From Geodermatophilaceae bacterium NBWT11 (GTDB taxonomy: Bacteria > Actinomycetota > Actinomycetes > Mycobacteriales > Geodermatophilaceae): a DNA stretch of 64,000 nt. The notes under the pieces were generated by a model. The model worked only from the letters and a program-made list of their open reading frames with translations. It was not told the origin of the DNA and did not search any database. Positions 26,213 to 34,594 of the stretch are shown piece by piece; positions within the stretch are counted from its first letter, which is position 1; each line of letters begins with the position of its first letter. The stretch spans positions 3,596,001 through 3,660,000 of the forward strand of contig CP043652.1 in assembly GCA_014218215.1 (NCBI GenBank), given 5' to 3'. The position numbers and the translations under genes are program-made.

Positions 26213-26716
26213 ATGGACGCCGCCGCCCTGCGCGAGATGCAGGCCCCGATCAAGCAGACCTACAAGGACGACCCGTCGGCGGCGATCGCCGACCTGCACG
26301 CCGTCGGTGACTTCCGGGACGACGGCATCACCGCCACGATCGACACCTGGTCGGGCCCGCAGCGCGCCGGGTTCCACCCCACCACCGGTGGGGACGGCTC
26401 GGACGCGTGCTCCGGGGACATGCTGCTGCAGGCCCTCCTGGGCTGCGCGGGGGTGACCCTCCGCTCGGTGGCCACCGCGATGAGCATCGAGATCCGGGGC
26501 GCGAAGCTGACCGCCCACGGGAAGATGGACGCCCGCGGCACCCTGGGGGTCTCCCGGGAGGCGCCGGTGGGGATGACCGGCATCGAGGTGGTCGCCGAGG
26601 TCGACACCGACGCCGACGACGCGAAGCTGGCCAAGCTCGCCGAGCTGACCGAGCGCTACTGCGTGGTCGCCCAGACCCTCAAGGACACCCCGACGATGAC
26701 GGTCCGCCGGGCCTGA
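26213..26716 (+). CDS. OsmC family protein
   Basis: 167 residues. The core ACSGDMLLQALLGCAGVTLR near residue 63 and the C-terminal Cys in RYCVVAQTLKDTP fit the OsmC/YhfA family of thiol-dependent peroxide-reducing or related proteins. It is predicted cytoplasmic. It starts 40 bp downstream of the tRNA gene, read in the opposite direction, and ends at a long perfect palindrome. Confidence 0.87.
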   Translation: MDAAALREMQAPIKQTYKDDPSAAIADLHAVGDFRDDGITATIDTWSGPQRAGFHPTTGGDGSDACSGDMLLQALLGCAGVTLRSVATAMSIEIRGAKLTAHGKMDARGTLGVSREAPVGMTGIEVVAEVDTDADDAKLAKLAELTERYCVVAQTLKDTPTMTVRRA

Positions 26717-26728
26717 CCCCCGAGACCG

Positions 26729-26766
26729 AGAACGCCCCGCCGCGGAGCTCCGCGGCGGGGCGTTCT
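26729..26766. terminator. 38-bp perfect palindrome, bidirectional terminator
   Basis: 26729-26747 is the exact reverse complement of 26748-26766. It sits between the convergent OsmC gene and the small Cys-rich gene. Very stable in either direction and lacking a T-run. Confidence 0.75.
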
Positions 26767-26781
26767 GCGTGCTGGGGGAGC

Positions 26782-27054
26782 TCAGTCCTCGGCGAGGGCC
26801 GTACAGACCCCGCAGGCCGGCGTCCGGCGCGGGCTCGGCCACTCGACGGCGGCGTCGGCCCGGGCGACCTGACGGCCGCACAGGGAGAAGACGACCCCCG
26901 CGGGACCCTCCTCGACGGCGTGCCAGGGACCGCTGGAGTCCACGATCCCGGTGTTGACCGCGCCGTTCCAGAGCACCTGGACGGCGGCCTGCCCGCAGAC
27001 GAAGGTCTCCCGGGTGGCGGTGGCGTGCCGCCCTCGGCGCTGCGTCGATGTCAC
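26782..27054 (-). CDS. Small Cys-containing protein of unknown function (WHAVE type, second copy)
   Basis: 90 residues from GTG 27054. An N-terminal extension contains FVCGQAAVQVLWNG. The shared core with the protein at 17620-17874 follows: WHAVE, LCG, a Trp, then RRTPACGVCTALAED with a C-x-x-C pair. The cysteines could hold zinc or respond to redox state (inference). GACTGT lies 6 bases before the start. It is probably a single-gene transcript ended by the palindrome at 26729-26766. Confidence 0.55.
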   Translation of the reverse strand: MTSTQRRGRHATATRETFVCGQAAVQVLWNGAVNTGIVDSSGPWHAVEEGPAGVVFSLCGRQVARADAAVEWPSPRRTPACGVCTALAED

Positions 27055-27362
27055 CCGGAGACAGTCGCACCGACACACACCGTGACCCGTCGTCCGACAC
27101 GCACGATGCGTAACGAGAAGGTCACGAGCGGCAACTGCCCAGGTGAGCTGGGTGTGCGCTGTGACGGTGAGTCCCACCAGTCACACGAGCAACATCTGGC
27201 ACTTCTGGCCCAGCGATCCGAACCTGCGCTGGCGCATCGGCGTGGTAGTCGGGCACACTGCTCGGAGCACGCTGAACCGCCCGTACACGTACTGCTGCGC
27301 CACCATCCGAGTCAGGTCCGTTGGGGAAGACGAGACCCGTCTTGATCCGATGGAGGTGCGCT
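27055..27362. other. 308-bp gap upstream of the DUF3145 gene
   Basis: No convincing gene. It contains a 10-bp inverted repeat with one bulge, TGTGACGGTG (27160-27169) with CACC-A-GTCACA (27175-27185), which could be a regulator site or hairpin, and the ribosome site GGAGG (27352-27356) of the next gene. Base composition is less GC-rich than in the flanking genes. Confidence 0.4.
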
Positions 27363-27863
27363 GTGCAACGACGGTCGACGCAGGGTGTGGTCTTCGTGCA
27401 CGCGTGCCCGAAGGCCCTGTGCCAGCACGTCGAGTGGTCCCTCGAGAGGGTCATCGGCGCGCCGGTGAGTTTGACGTGGGCCGAACAGCCCGCGACGCAC
27501 GGCTCCTACCGGGCCGAGGTGTCCTGGACCGGCAGTGCCGGTACCGGCTCGAAGCTCGTGGCTGCCCTCAAGCAGTGGCCGATGCTGCGCTTCGAGGTCA
27601 CCGAGGAGCCCAGCCAGGGCTGCGACGGCGAGCGCATGTCCTACGTGCCCGGGCACGGCGTCTTCCGCACGCCGATGTCCGCCAACGGCGACCTCATGAT
27701 CACCGAGCAGCAGCTCCGCCACCTGGCCGCCACCGCGACCAGCGTCGAGGCCTTCCGGCACGGCGTCGACGACCTCCTCGGCGCAGCCTGGGACGACGAC
27801 CTCGAGTCGCACCGGCACGCCGGCGACGGCGCTCCCCCCACCTGGCTGCACCAGGTCGTCTGA
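27363..27863 (+). CDS. DUF3145 family protein
   Basis: 166 residues. The pattern RGVVFVHA-type start, LCQHVEWSLERVIG, RAEVSWTG, LRFEVTEEPSQG, WDDDLESHRHAG and C-terminal APPTWLHQVV is characteristic of the actinobacterial DUF3145 family, whose function is unknown. GTG 27363 has GGAGG six bases upstream. A TTG at 27321 would be an unusual longer alternative. In many actinobacteria this family is encoded close to fatty-acid synthesis genes, as it is here. Confidence 0.85.
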   Translation: MQRRSTQGVVFVHACPKALCQHVEWSLERVIGAPVSLTWAEQPATHGSYRAEVSWTGSAGTGSKLVAALKQWPMLRFEVTEEPSQGCDGERMSYVPGHGVFRTPMSANGDLMITEQQLRHLAATATSVEAFRHGVDDLLGAAWDDDLESHRHAGDGAPPTWLHQVV

Positions 27864-27929
27864 CGACCCGGCGCAGTCCGCCTGCACCGTCGGCCCCCTG
27901 ACCCCGGACCGATCCCGCGCAGGCCAGCA

Positions 27930-27975
27930 CGACACAGCGGCCCGACACCCTCACGGGTGCCGGGCCGCAGTGTCG
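27930..27975. terminator. Bidirectional terminator after DUF3145 and accD
   Basis: Three consecutive pairing blocks (27930-27935/27970-27975, 27937-27944/27961-27968, 27946-27950/27955-27959), separated by single mismatches, close a TCAC loop between two convergent genes. Confidence 0.75.
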
Positions 27976-27982
27976 TCCGGGG

Positions 27983-29395
27983 TCAGAGCGGGATGTTGCC
28001 GTGCGCCCCTCGACCGGCGGGGGCGGCCGCCAGCGCGGCGACCAGGCGGCGCTTGGTCTGCGCGGGCTCGACGACCTCGTCGACCACGCCGATCTCCTGG
28101 GCGCGGGCGACACCGCCGGCGATCCGCTCGTGCTCGGTGGCCAGCTGGGCGTGCAGCGCCTCCCGCTCGCCGGGCTGGGCGGCGGCGAGCTTCTTGCGGT
28201 GCAGGATGCCGACGGCTGCCTTCGCGCCCATGACGGCCACCTCGGCGCCCGGCCAGGCGTAGACGGCGGTGGCCCCCAGCGAGCGGGAGTTCATCGCGAT
28301 GTAGGCGCCGCCGTAGGACTTGCGGGTCACCAGCGTCACCCGGGGGACGACGGCCTCGGCGAAGGCGTGCAGCAGCTTGGCGCCGCGGCGCACCACGCCG
28401 TCCCACTCCTGGCCCACGCCGGGCAGGTACCCGGGGACGTCGACCAGCACCACGAGCGGGACGCCGAACGCGTCGCACATGCGGACGAAGCGGGCCGCCT
28501 TCTCCGCCGAGGGGGAGTCCAGGCACCCGCCCAGGCGCAGCGGGTTGTTGGCGATGACGCCCACGGTGCGACCGGCCATCCGGCCCAGCGCGGTGATGAT
28601 GTTGGGCGCGTACCGGCTCTGCAGCTCCAGCGGCGGGCCGTCCAGGATCGAGGCGACCAGCGGCTTGACGTCGTAGGCCCGCTGCCGCGCCTCGGGCAGC
28701 AGGGCGGAGAGGTCGACGTCGGGCTCGCCGTCGGCCGGGGCGAAGGTGCCCTGCGCGGCCAGCAGGTCGACCGCCCGGCGGGCGGTGTCCAGGGCGTCCT
28801 GCTCGGTGTCGGTGACGATGTGCACCACGCCCGAGCGGCGGCCGTGGGTGTCCGGGCCGCCCAGGGACTCCATGTCGACCTGCTCGCCGGTCACCGAGCG
28901 GACGACGTCCGGACCCGTGACGAACACGCGGCCGGCCGGGCCCATGACCACCAGGTCGGTCAGCGCGGGGCCGTAGGCGGCACCGCCGGCGGCCGGGCCG
29001 AGCACGACGGAGATCTGCGGGATCCGGCCCGAGGCCCGGATCATCCCGGCGAAGACCTCACCGACGGCGTGCAGGGCGGTGACGCCCTCGGCCAGCCGGG
29101 CACCGCCGGAGTGCCAGATGCCGATGACCGGCACCCGCTCGCGCAGCGCCGCGTCGATGGCGTCCACGACGTGCCGGCAGCCGTCCACGCCCATCGCGCC
29201 GCCCATGATCGTGGCGTCGGTGCAGTAGGCGATCGCGGGGGAGCCCTGGACCAGCCCACGGGCCGCCATCACCCCGGAGGTGTCCCGGGCCGCGAGCGGC
29301 TGCATGGTGCCGGTGTCGAAGAACCGGGCGAGCCGGTCCTCGGGGTCACGCGGGTCGGGGGCGACGGCGGTCGGGGCGGGGTGGACGGTGGTCAT
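27983..29395 (-). CDS. accD: Acyl-CoA carboxylase carboxyltransferase subunit (AccD6-like)
   Basis: 470 residues, a complete biotin-dependent carboxyltransferase with both crotonase-like domains. GIWHSGGARLAEGV near residue 92 and LGPAAGGAAYGPALTD near 133 form the first oxyanion site. VDVPGYLPGVGQEWDGVVRRGAKLLHAFAEA-type text near residue 324 and KSYGGAYIAMNS near 359 form the second. It moves CO2 from biotin-BCCP to acetyl- or propionyl-CoA. Its place at the end of the fab operon matches mycobacterial AccD6, which makes malonyl-CoA for FAS-II. GGAGG lies six bases before the ATG. Confidence 0.9.
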   Translation of the reverse strand: MTTVHPAPTAVAPDPRDPEDRLARFFDTGTMQPLAARDTSGVMAARGLVQGSPAIAYCTDATIMGGAMGVDGCRHVVDAIDAALRERVPVIGIWHSGGARLAEGVTALHAVGEVFAGMIRASGRIPQISVVLGPAAGGAAYGPALTDLVVMGPAGRVFVTGPDVVRSVTGEQVDMESLGGPDTHGRRSGVVHIVTDTEQDALDTARRAVDLLAAQGTFAPADGEPDVDLSALLPEARQRAYDVKPLVASILDGPPLELQSRYAPNIITALGRMAGRTVGVIANNPLRLGGCLDSPSAEKAARFVRMCDAFGVPLVVLVDVPGYLPGVGQEWDGVVRRGAKLLHAFAEAVVPRVTLVTRKSYGGAYIAMNSRSLGATAVYAWPGAEVAVMGAKAAVGILHRKKLAAAQPGEREALHAQLATEHERIAGGVARAQEIGVVDEVVEPAQTKRRLVAALAAAPAGRGAHGNIPL

Positions 29396-29426
29396 GCAGG
29401 CCTCCAGGAGACGGGGCGCAGGGGGG

Positions 29427-30665
29427 TCAGGCCGTGAACACGAGCGCGATGTTGTGGCCGCCGAACCCGAAGGAGTCGTTGACGGCGGCGGAGAAGGTCG
29501 CCTTGCGCGGCTCCCCGCGGACGATGTCCAGGGCCTGGACGGCGGCGGCGTCGTCCAGCTGCTCGATGTTCGCGGTGCCGGGGACGACCTGGTCGCGCAG
29601 CGCGAGCAGGCAGAACACCGACTCCAGGGCGCCGGCGGCACCGAGCAGGTGGCCGGTCTGGCTCTTGGTGGCCGTCACCGCGGCGTGGTCGCCGATGGCG
29701 CCGAGGATCGCGGCGGCCTCGGCGACGTCGCCGACCGGGGTGGAGGTGGCGTGGGCGTTGACGTGGCCGATGTCGGAGGCCGAGAGCCCGGCGTCGCGGA
29801 GCGCGGCGCCGATGGCGCGCTGGGCGCCCTCGCCCTCGGGGTGCGGGGCGACCAGGTCGTAGCCGTCGGAGGTGGCCCCGGCGCCGGCGACGGTGCCGTA
29901 GACCTTGGCGCCCCGGGCCTTGGCGGCGTCCGCACGCTCGAGCACCAGGCAGGCGGCACCCTCGGCGAGCACGAACCCGTCGCGGCCGGCGTCGAAGGGA
30001 CGCGAGGCGTGCTCGGGGTCGTCGTTGCGGGTGCTCATGGCGCGCATCGAGGCGAAGCCGGCCATCGGCAGCGGGTGCACGCAGGCCTCGGCGCCGCCCA
30101 CGAGGACGACGTCGGCGCGGTCCAGGCGGAGCATGTCCAGGCCCCAGCGGATCGCCTCGGCGCCGGAGGCGCAGGCGCTGACCGGGGCGTGCACGCCACC
30201 GCGGGCGCCGATCGCCAGGCCGACGGCCGCGGCCGGGCCGTTGGGCATGAGCATGGGGATGGTGAAGGGGGAGACCCGCTTGGGGCCTTTCTCCTCCAGG
30301 ATGTCGTCCTGGTCGAGCAGGGTCATGGCGCCCCCGATGCCGGTGCCGATGACGACGGCGATGCGCAGCGCGTCGTAGCCGGCGTCCCCGGCGCCGGAGT
30401 CGGTCCAGGCCTCCTCGGCGGCGACGACGGCGACCTGCTGGCTGCGGTCGAGGCGGCGGGAGCGGACCCGGTCGATCTTCTCCGAGGGCTCCTGCGCCAG
30501 ACGGGCGACGAGCTTGGCCGGGAAGGGGTCGACCCAGGAGTCGGTGATGCGGGTGACCCCGGACCGCCCGGTCAGCAGTGCGTCCCAGGTGGAGGCGACG
30601 TCGGCCCCGAGGGGCGTGGTGGCACCGAGTCCGGTGACGACGACGTCTGTGGTGTTGACGGGCAT
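29427..30665 (-). CDS. fabF: Beta-ketoacyl-ACP synthase II
   Basis: 412 residues. The catalytic triad is readable: Cys165 in SACASGAEA, His305 in NAHATSTPVGD and His339 in KSQTGHLLGAAGALE. The C-terminal NDSFGFGGHNIALVF is typical. It condenses malonyl-ACP with acyl-ACP during fatty-acid elongation. It lies between acpP and accD in the FAS-II operon, in the position held by kasA/kasB in mycobacteria; only one copy is present here. Confidence 0.93.
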   Translation of the reverse strand: MPVNTTDVVVTGLGATTPLGADVASTWDALLTGRSGVTRITDSWVDPFPAKLVARLAQEPSEKIDRVRSRRLDRSQQVAVVAAEEAWTDSGAGDAGYDALRIAVVIGTGIGGAMTLLDQDDILEEKGPKRVSPFTIPMLMPNGPAAAVGLAIGARGGVHAPVSACASGAEAIRWGLDMLRLDRADVVLVGGAEACVHPLPMAGFASMRAMSTRNDDPEHASRPFDAGRDGFVLAEGAACLVLERADAAKARGAKVYGTVAGAGATSDGYDLVAPHPEGEGAQRAIGAALRDAGLSASDIGHVNAHATSTPVGDVAEAAAILGAIGDHAAVTATKSQTGHLLGAAGALESVFCLLALRDQVVPGTANIEQLDDAAAVQALDIVRGEPRKATFSAAVNDSFGFGGHNIALVFTA

Positions 30666-30728
30666 GGTGCTTCCTCCTGGGACGTGCTGGCCGGGGCGGC
30701 CGGGATCAGGGACGAGCCGGAGGCTCGG

Positions 30729-30974
30729 TCAGCCGTTGTTCTTCTCGATGAAGGAGATGGCGTCGCCGACGGTCTTGATGCCGCCGAGCTCGTCGTCGGG
30801 GATGGCGACACCGAACTTGTCCTCGACGGCGGTGGCGATCTCCACCATGGAGAGCGAGTCGACGTCGAGGTCCTCGGTGAAGGACTTCTCCGGGGTGGCG
30901 TCGGCGGGGGCGACCCCAGCGACCTCCTCCAGGATCTCGGCCAGGCCGGTCTGGATCTCCGCGGTGCTGCTCAA
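30729..30974 (-). CDS. acpP: Acyl carrier protein
   Basis: 81 residues. DLDVDSLSMVEIATAVEDKF carries the phosphopantetheine Ser at residue 40. The acidic four-helix composition is standard. The start is TTG 30974 with GAGAGGA seven bases upstream; no ATG or GTG is available near the family N-terminus. It carries the growing acyl chain for FabD, FabH and FabF, encoded on either side. Confidence 0.92.
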   Translation of the reverse strand: MSSTAEIQTGLAEILEEVAGVAPADATPEKSFTEDLDVDSLSMVEIATAVEDKFGVAIPDDELGGIKTVGDAISFIEKNNG

Positions 30975-31057
30975 GGCGTTGTCCTCTCTCGAGTGTGGGC
31001 CGGCAGCAGGGTGCTGACCGACGGTCCGGGGCAGGTGCCCCGGGGGTCTGGGGTGGG

Positions 31058-32032
31058 TCAGGGCATCCGGAGGACCTGACCGGCGAAGGTCAGGCCGGCG
31101 CCGTAGCCGAGGACCAGGCAGAGGTCGCCGGTCTTCGCCTCGCCGGACTCCTGCAGGGCGGCCAACGCCAGCGGCACGGACGCCGAGGACGTGTTGCCGG
31201 CCTGCACGATGTCGCGGGCGATGACGGTGGACTCCGGCAGGCCGAGCCGCTTGGCCATCAGCTCGATGATCCGCAGGTTGGCCTGGTGCGGGGCGAAGAC
31301 GTCGATGTCGGCGGCGGTGACGCCGGCACGGTCCATCGCCTCCTGCAGCACGTCGGTGAGCTTGGTGGTGGCCCAGCGGTAGACCGCCTGGCCGGCCATG
31401 GTGATGTGCTCGGTGCCCTGCGGGATCGCGATCGCGTCGCGCTGGTCGCCGTCGCTGCCCCACACGACCGGGCCCACGCCGGGGGTGTCGCTGGCGCCGA
31501 GGACCATCGCCCCGGCCCCGTCGGCGAAGATCACCGCGGTGCTGCGGTCGGTCTGGTCGGTGACGTCGGAGAGCCGCTCGGCCCCGACCACCAGCGCGTT
31601 GCGGGCCGACCCGGCCCGGATGGCGTCGGCGGCGGCGGACAGCGCGTAGCAGAACCCGGCACAGCCGGCGTTGACGTCGAAGGCGCCCGGTCGGCCCAGG
31701 CCCAGCCGGTTCGCGACCTCGGGTCCGGCGCCGGGGATCTGGGTGGCGAGACTGGCGCTGGCCACGATCACCAGGTCCACCTCGGCGGCGGTGAGCCCGC
31801 TGGCGTCGAGCGCCTGCTGCCCCGCGGCCACCGACATCTCGACCAGGGACTCGCCGTCGCCGGCCCAGCGCCGCTCGGCGATGCCGACCCGGGTCTGGAT
31901 CCACTCGTCGTTGGTGTCCATCACCTGGGACAGCTCGGCGTTGGTCACCACGCGGCGGGGCCGGTAGGCCCCGATGCCGAGGACCTGGGCGCCGGGCGCA
32001 CCGGTGGGGAGCTGGATGGTCGCGTCGCTCAT
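31058..32032 (-). CDS. fabH: Beta-ketoacyl-ACP synthase III
   Basis: 324 residues. The catalytic Cys is in VNAGCAGFCYAL, the His in FAPHQANLRII and the Asn in QAGNTSSASVPLAL, a complete triad. It starts fatty-acid synthesis by condensing an acyl-CoA primer with malonyl-ACP. The start overlaps the fabD stop by ATGA. M. tuberculosis keeps fabH elsewhere, whereas streptomycetes have it here, so the operon is of the Streptomyces fabD-fabH-acpP-fabF type. Confidence 0.93.
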   Translation of the reverse strand: MSDATIQLPTGAPGAQVLGIGAYRPRRVVTNAELSQVMDTNDEWIQTRVGIAERRWAGDGESLVEMSVAAGQQALDASGLTAAEVDLVIVASASLATQIPGAGPEVANRLGLGRPGAFDVNAGCAGFCYALSAAADAIRAGSARNALVVGAERLSDVTDQTDRSTAVIFADGAGAMVLGASDTPGVGPVVWGSDGDQRDAIAIPQGTEHITMAGQAVYRWATTKLTDVLQEAMDRAGVTAADIDVFAPHQANLRIIELMAKRLGLPESTVIARDIVQAGNTSSASVPLALAALQESGEAKTGDLCLVLGYGAGLTFAGQVLRMP

Positions 32033-33243
32033 GCCGACACCTCCGGGTAGAGCCGGGCCAACGGGTCTCCGGCGTCGACGAGGTCGCCCTCGGCGACCAG
32101 CCACTCGGCGAGCACGCCGTCGTAGCCGGCCGCGACGTCGACGGTCTCCCGTCGTCCGGTCACGGTGGCGAGCTTGGTGCCGGCCGGGAGGCGGGTGCCC
32201 TCGGCGACGTCGGCGGGGGAGATCGAGCCGCGGGCGGGGGAGACGACGACCCGCCAGTCGGGCAGGTGCTCGGCCTCGGCCCGGCCGCGCTCGGCGGCGA
32301 TCAGCTCGCGAGCCCGGTCGAGGTCGGCCGGGCTGGTGATGGCCAGGACCTCGACGTCGTGCCGGCCCTTCCAGTCGCGCTTGGCCAGCCCGGCCAGCGC
32401 GCCGGCGGGGGGCAGCTCGATGACGGCGGTGACGCCCAGCTCGCGCAGGGTGTCCAGGCAGGCGTCGAAGCGCACCGGGTTCGTCACCTGGCTGACCAGC
32501 CGGTTCAGCACGCCGGCGCCGGTCTCGACCGCCGAGCCGTCCTTGTTGGACACCAGCAGCCGGGAGGGCTGGGCCGGGCGGAGTCCACCGATCAGGCCCT
32601 CGAGCGTCGTCCGGGCGCTGGCCATGTACTCGGTGTGGAAGGCGCCGGCGACCGACAGGGGCATGACCCGGGCCTTGGCGGGCGGGTCGGCCTTCAGCGC
32701 GGCGAGGCCGTCGAGGGAGCCGGCGGCCACGACCTGGCCGGCGCCGTTGACGTTGGCCGGGGTGAGCCCGTGCGCCTCGATCGCGGCGAGCACCTCGGCG
32801 GGGTCGCCGCCCAGCACCGCGGACATCCCGGTGGGGGTCTGCGCGCACGCGGCGGCCATCGCCCGGCCGCGGACGGCGGTCAGTGCGATCGCGGCCTCGA
32901 TGCTGAGGACCCCGGCGAGCACCGCGGCGGTCAGCTCGCCGACGCTGTGCCCGGCGATGACGACGTCGCGGCCGGCCTGCGGGGTGTGCGCGACCGGGCC
33001 GGGCAGGCCCCCGAGCTCGCGGGCCACGAACAGCGACATCGCGACGACCAGCGGCTGGGTGACCGCGGTGTCCTTGATCGCCTCGGCGTCCCCGGTGGTG
33101 CCGAGCTCGAGGAGGTCGGCGTCGGCGATGGCACCGGCCCAGCGGAAGAAGGACTCGGCGCCGGGCAGCTCCAACCAGTCGGTGAGCATCCCGGGCTTCT
33201 GGGCCCCCTGACCGGGGGCGAGGACGGCGAGCACGTGCTCCAC
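32029..33243 (-). CDS. fabD: Malonyl-CoA:ACP transacylase with C-terminal biotinyl/lipoyl-like extension
   Basis: 404 residues, about 90 longer than typical FabD. The transacylase part has APGQGAQKPG, the nucleophile Ser100 in AGHSVGE, Arg125 and His203 in GAFHTEYM. Residues about 331-400 form a separate module (PARGSISP, GTRLPAGTKLATV, YDGVLAEWLVAEGDLVDAGD), resembling a biotinyl/lipoyl hammerhead but with GRRET where the modified Lys would lie. It moves malonyl groups from CoA to ACP. The GTG at 33243 lacks a clear ribosome site; GTG 33234 is an alternative. Confidence 0.9.
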   Translation of the reverse strand: MEHVLAVLAPGQGAQKPGMLTDWLELPGAESFFRWAGAIADADLLELGTTGDAEAIKDTAVTQPLVVAMSLFVARELGGLPGPVAHTPQAGRDVVIAGHSVGELTAAVLAGVLSIEAAIALTAVRGRAMAAACAQTPTGMSAVLGGDPAEVLAAIEAHGLTPANVNGAGQVVAAGSLDGLAALKADPPAKARVMPLSVAGAFHTEYMASARTTLEGLIGGLRPAQPSRLLVSNKDGSAVETGAGVLNRLVSQVTNPVRFDACLDTLRELGVTAVIELPPAGALAGLAKRDWKGRHDVEVLAITSPADLDRARELIAAERGRAEAEHLPDWRVVVSPARGSISPADVAEGTRLPAGTKLATVTGRRETVDVAAGYDGVLAEWLVAEGDLVDAGDPLARLYPEVSA

Positions 33244-33310
33244 CGTGCCAGTCGGGGGCGTTTCCCGGGCGCGTGGGGACCACGAAGATCATGGGCTGTC
33301 TCTTGGAGGA

Positions 33311-33334
33311 TCCCCACAAAGGGCCCACCGTCAA
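33311..33334 (-). promoter_or_regulatory. Possible fabD operon promoter region
   Basis: On the minus strand TTGACG (33334-33329) is followed 16 bp later by GATCCT, a weak -10. The implied 70-80 base leader can pair GTGGGGA (33317-33311) with TCCCCAC (33279-33273). Since the PucR-type gene lies just upstream on the same strand, this may be an internal promoter where that regulator acts. Confidence 0.3.
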
Positions 33335-33379
33335 CCGGGGTGGTGCCGGTGTGTCTGGTGGGGGAGCCCACAGGAGGGG

Positions 33380-34549
33380 TCAGGACCAGAGCGACCGGCT
33401 GCCCTCCAGCTCGGCCAGGGCCAGCGCGATCTGCAGGGTCCACCCGCCCCGCGGGTCGGTGGCCGACCACCCGGTCAGCTCGGTGGCCCGCTTGAGCCGG
33501 TACCGCACGGTGTTGGGGTGCACGAACAACGTGCGCGCGGTGGCCTCCAGGTTGCCGCCGCTGGCCAGCACCGCCCGCACGGTGTCCAGCACCTCGCCGC
33601 CGGCGGCCTGCAGCGGCAGCGCGACCCGCTCGGCCAGCGCCACCCGGGCCAGCGGGTCACCGTCCAGTGCGCGCTCGGCGAGCAGGTCGTCGGCGGCCAC
33701 GGGGCGGGGTGCGCCGGGCCAGGCGGCGGCCGCCCGCAGCCCGGCCAGGGCGACGGTGGCCGACTCCCCGGCGGCCGAGAGCGAGTCCACCACCGGGCCG
33801 CTGACCACCGGGCCGGGGCCGAACTCGCGGGCGACCCGCGCCGCCACCGGCGCCAGGTCGGGGAGGCCGCCGAGGACGACGACGAGCTGCTCGGCGTGCA
33901 CCCCGACGAGCACCTCGGCGCGCAGCGAGCGGGCGGCCCGGCGGACGGTGGTGTGCAGGTCGTCGACGTCCGGGGCGGTGCGGCCGACCAGGACGACGAC
34001 CGGTGACGTCGTCCCCCAGCCCAGGGCCGCCGTCCGGCCGGGCAGCTCCTCGGAGCGTTCGCCGCGCACGAGCGCGTCGACGACGAGGGCCTCCAGGCGG
34101 GCGTCCCAGGCGCCGCGGCTCTCGGCGTACGTGGCGTAGACGTGGGCGGTGGCGAAGGCGACCTCGCGGCTGAACTGCAGCACCGCCAGCCGCAGCGCGT
34201 CGGCCTCACCGGGGAGGGCGACCTGCTCGATCCGGTCCTCCATCACCTCGACGGTGACCTTGATGAGGTCGACGGTCTGCTTGAGCGGGACGGCGCGGAC
34301 CAGCTCGCGCGGGGCGGCGCCGAACACCTCCCCGGTCAGCCGCGGGGGCCGCTCGGGGTTGCGGCACCACTCGACCAGGGAGGCCACCCCGGCCTGGGCC
34401 ACCAGGGTCACCCAGGAGCGCTGGTCTGCGGGCATCGCGCGGAACCAGGAGAGGGTGTCGTCCATCCGGGCCACCGCTGCCGTGGCGACCTGACCGGAGG
34501 CCCGCTCCAGCCGGCGCAGCGTCGCCTCGGACGGTCGGGGCGCGCTCAC
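33380..34549 (-). CDS. PucR/CdaR-family regulator, probable FasR-type activator of the fab operon
   Basis: 389 residues. The C-terminal PucR-type helix-turn-helix is clear (NLEATARTLFVHPNTVRYRL, then RATELTGW). The N-terminal two thirds form a helical sensor and a GGDEF-like CdaR domain without catalytic motifs. In Streptomyces the equivalent gene directly upstream of fabD is fasR, which activates the fab operon, and M. tuberculosis Rv2242 has the same position. The GTG start is preceded by CACGCT-N6, a leaderless layout, and is divergent from the PAP2 gene. Confidence 0.85.
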   Translation of the reverse strand: MSAPRPSEATLRRLERASGQVATAAVARMDDTLSWFRAMPADQRSWVTLVAQAGVASLVEWCRNPERPPRLTGEVFGAAPRELVRAVPLKQTVDLIKVTVEVMEDRIEQVALPGEADALRLAVLQFSREVAFATAHVYATYAESRGAWDARLEALVVDALVRGERSEELPGRTAALGWGTTSPVVVLVGRTAPDVDDLHTTVRRAARSLRAEVLVGVHAEQLVVVLGGLPDLAPVAARVAREFGPGPVVSGPVVDSLSAAGESATVALAGLRAAAAWPGAPRPVAADDLLAERALDGDPLARVALAERVALPLQAAGGEVLDTVRAVLASGGNLEATARTLFVHPNTVRYRLKRATELTGWSATDPRGGWTLQIALALAELEGSRSLWS

Positions 34550-34594
34550 CGGGTCAGCGTGTCACGCACCGGGGGCGTGGGGGAGGCTTGGCCG

